From CAG-791 sp963605745 (GTDB taxonomy: Bacteria; Bacillota; Clostridia; Lachnospirales; Lachnospiraceae): a DNA stretch of 9,728 bases. The notes beneath the pieces are model-generated. The model saw only the letters and a list, made by a program, of their open reading frames with translations. It searched no databases and was not told the DNA's origin. Made by a program: the position numbers and the translations under genes. This document shows, piece after piece, positions 9,684 through 9,728 of the stretch; the stretch's first letter is position 1, and each line of letters begins with the position of its first letter. The stretch lies in contig CAVCWT010000060.1 in NCBI GenBank assembly GCA_963605745.1, positions 1-9,728 of the forward strand, given 5' to 3'.

Positions 9684-9728
9684 TTATTGTTCACCCCGGA
9701 TTGTCCTGGGGTGCCATTTCTTCTCATC
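9684..9728 (-). CDS. 3' end of a gene leaving the window
   Basis: Fourteen codons (DEKKWHPRTIRGEQ) and TAA in a minus-strand frame ending just before the ribosome binding site of the DUF7666-like gene, as is usual for genes here. The end IRGEQ-stop repeats that of the gene at 6307-6483. A short hairpin (CACCCC/GGGGTG, 9692-9713) lies within it. Too short to name. Confidence 0.45.
   Translation of the reverse strand, partial: DEKKWHPRTIRGEQ

Overview
The window is the early and regulatory region of a temperate tailed phage or prophage of a Gram-positive host. The best guess is a gut clostridium such as a Lachnospiraceae member. Support: most genes have strong AGGAGG-type ribosome binding sites 5-10 bases from the start; genes are very short, tightly packed and often overlap by ATGA; two XRE-type repressors, an HNH endonuclease and a RinA/ArpU-like regulator are present; and several domains (Rep_ORF2/G2P-like HUH Rep, DUF1064, DUF6378, DUF6948, Lar zinc ribbon, DUF7666-like) are ones I know from clostridial phages. 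Family names come from recognising sequence patterns, not from a search. No integrase, portal or terminase is visible; the late genes would lie beyond the left edge.

Layout, right to left along the minus strand, which carries most genes. At 8108-8247 is a genetic switch: two divergent promoters with ideal TTGACA -35 boxes and 17-base spacers, covered by GCTAT-type inverted repeats. The plus side transcribes a CI-like repressor (8248-8622, ending in a strong terminator) and a two-helix membrane protein (8738-9064). The minus side opens a long early operon that runs to about 843. In transcription order this operon encodes several unknown small proteins, a lipoprotein, small Cys-rich proteins, a DUF6948 protein, a protein with 34 Gly-(Tyr/Asp/Ser) dipeptides, a small membrane protein, a zinc-ribbon protein, a Cro-like XRE protein, a frame-disrupted zinc-ribbon gene, a Lar-like protein, a DUF1064 nuclease-like protein, an HUH replication protein, a tRNA-like element, a DUF6378 protein, a Cys-knuckle protein and a RinA/ArpU-like regulator. 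Two back-to-back intrinsic terminators (663-732) then separate the operon from the HNH endonuclease gene, which usually stands just before the terminase.

One small gene (7630-7842, plus strand, own promoter) sits antisense within the early operon. Right of the membrane protein, a bidirectional terminator (9068-9103) closes a second minus-strand cluster: a 35-residue protein, an overlapping unknown gene, a DUF7666-like protein, and the tail of a gene that leaves the window.

Most unusual features: (1) a 204-base, 34-unit hexamer array inside a gene, with GGG every six bases on the coding strand, so a potential G-quadruplex tract in DNA and mRNA; (2) a tRNA-like fold with perfect acceptor and T arms but almost no D arm, directly after the HUH Rep gene; (3) two places where convincing protein sequence continues in a different reading frame (4050-4246 and 9201-9666).
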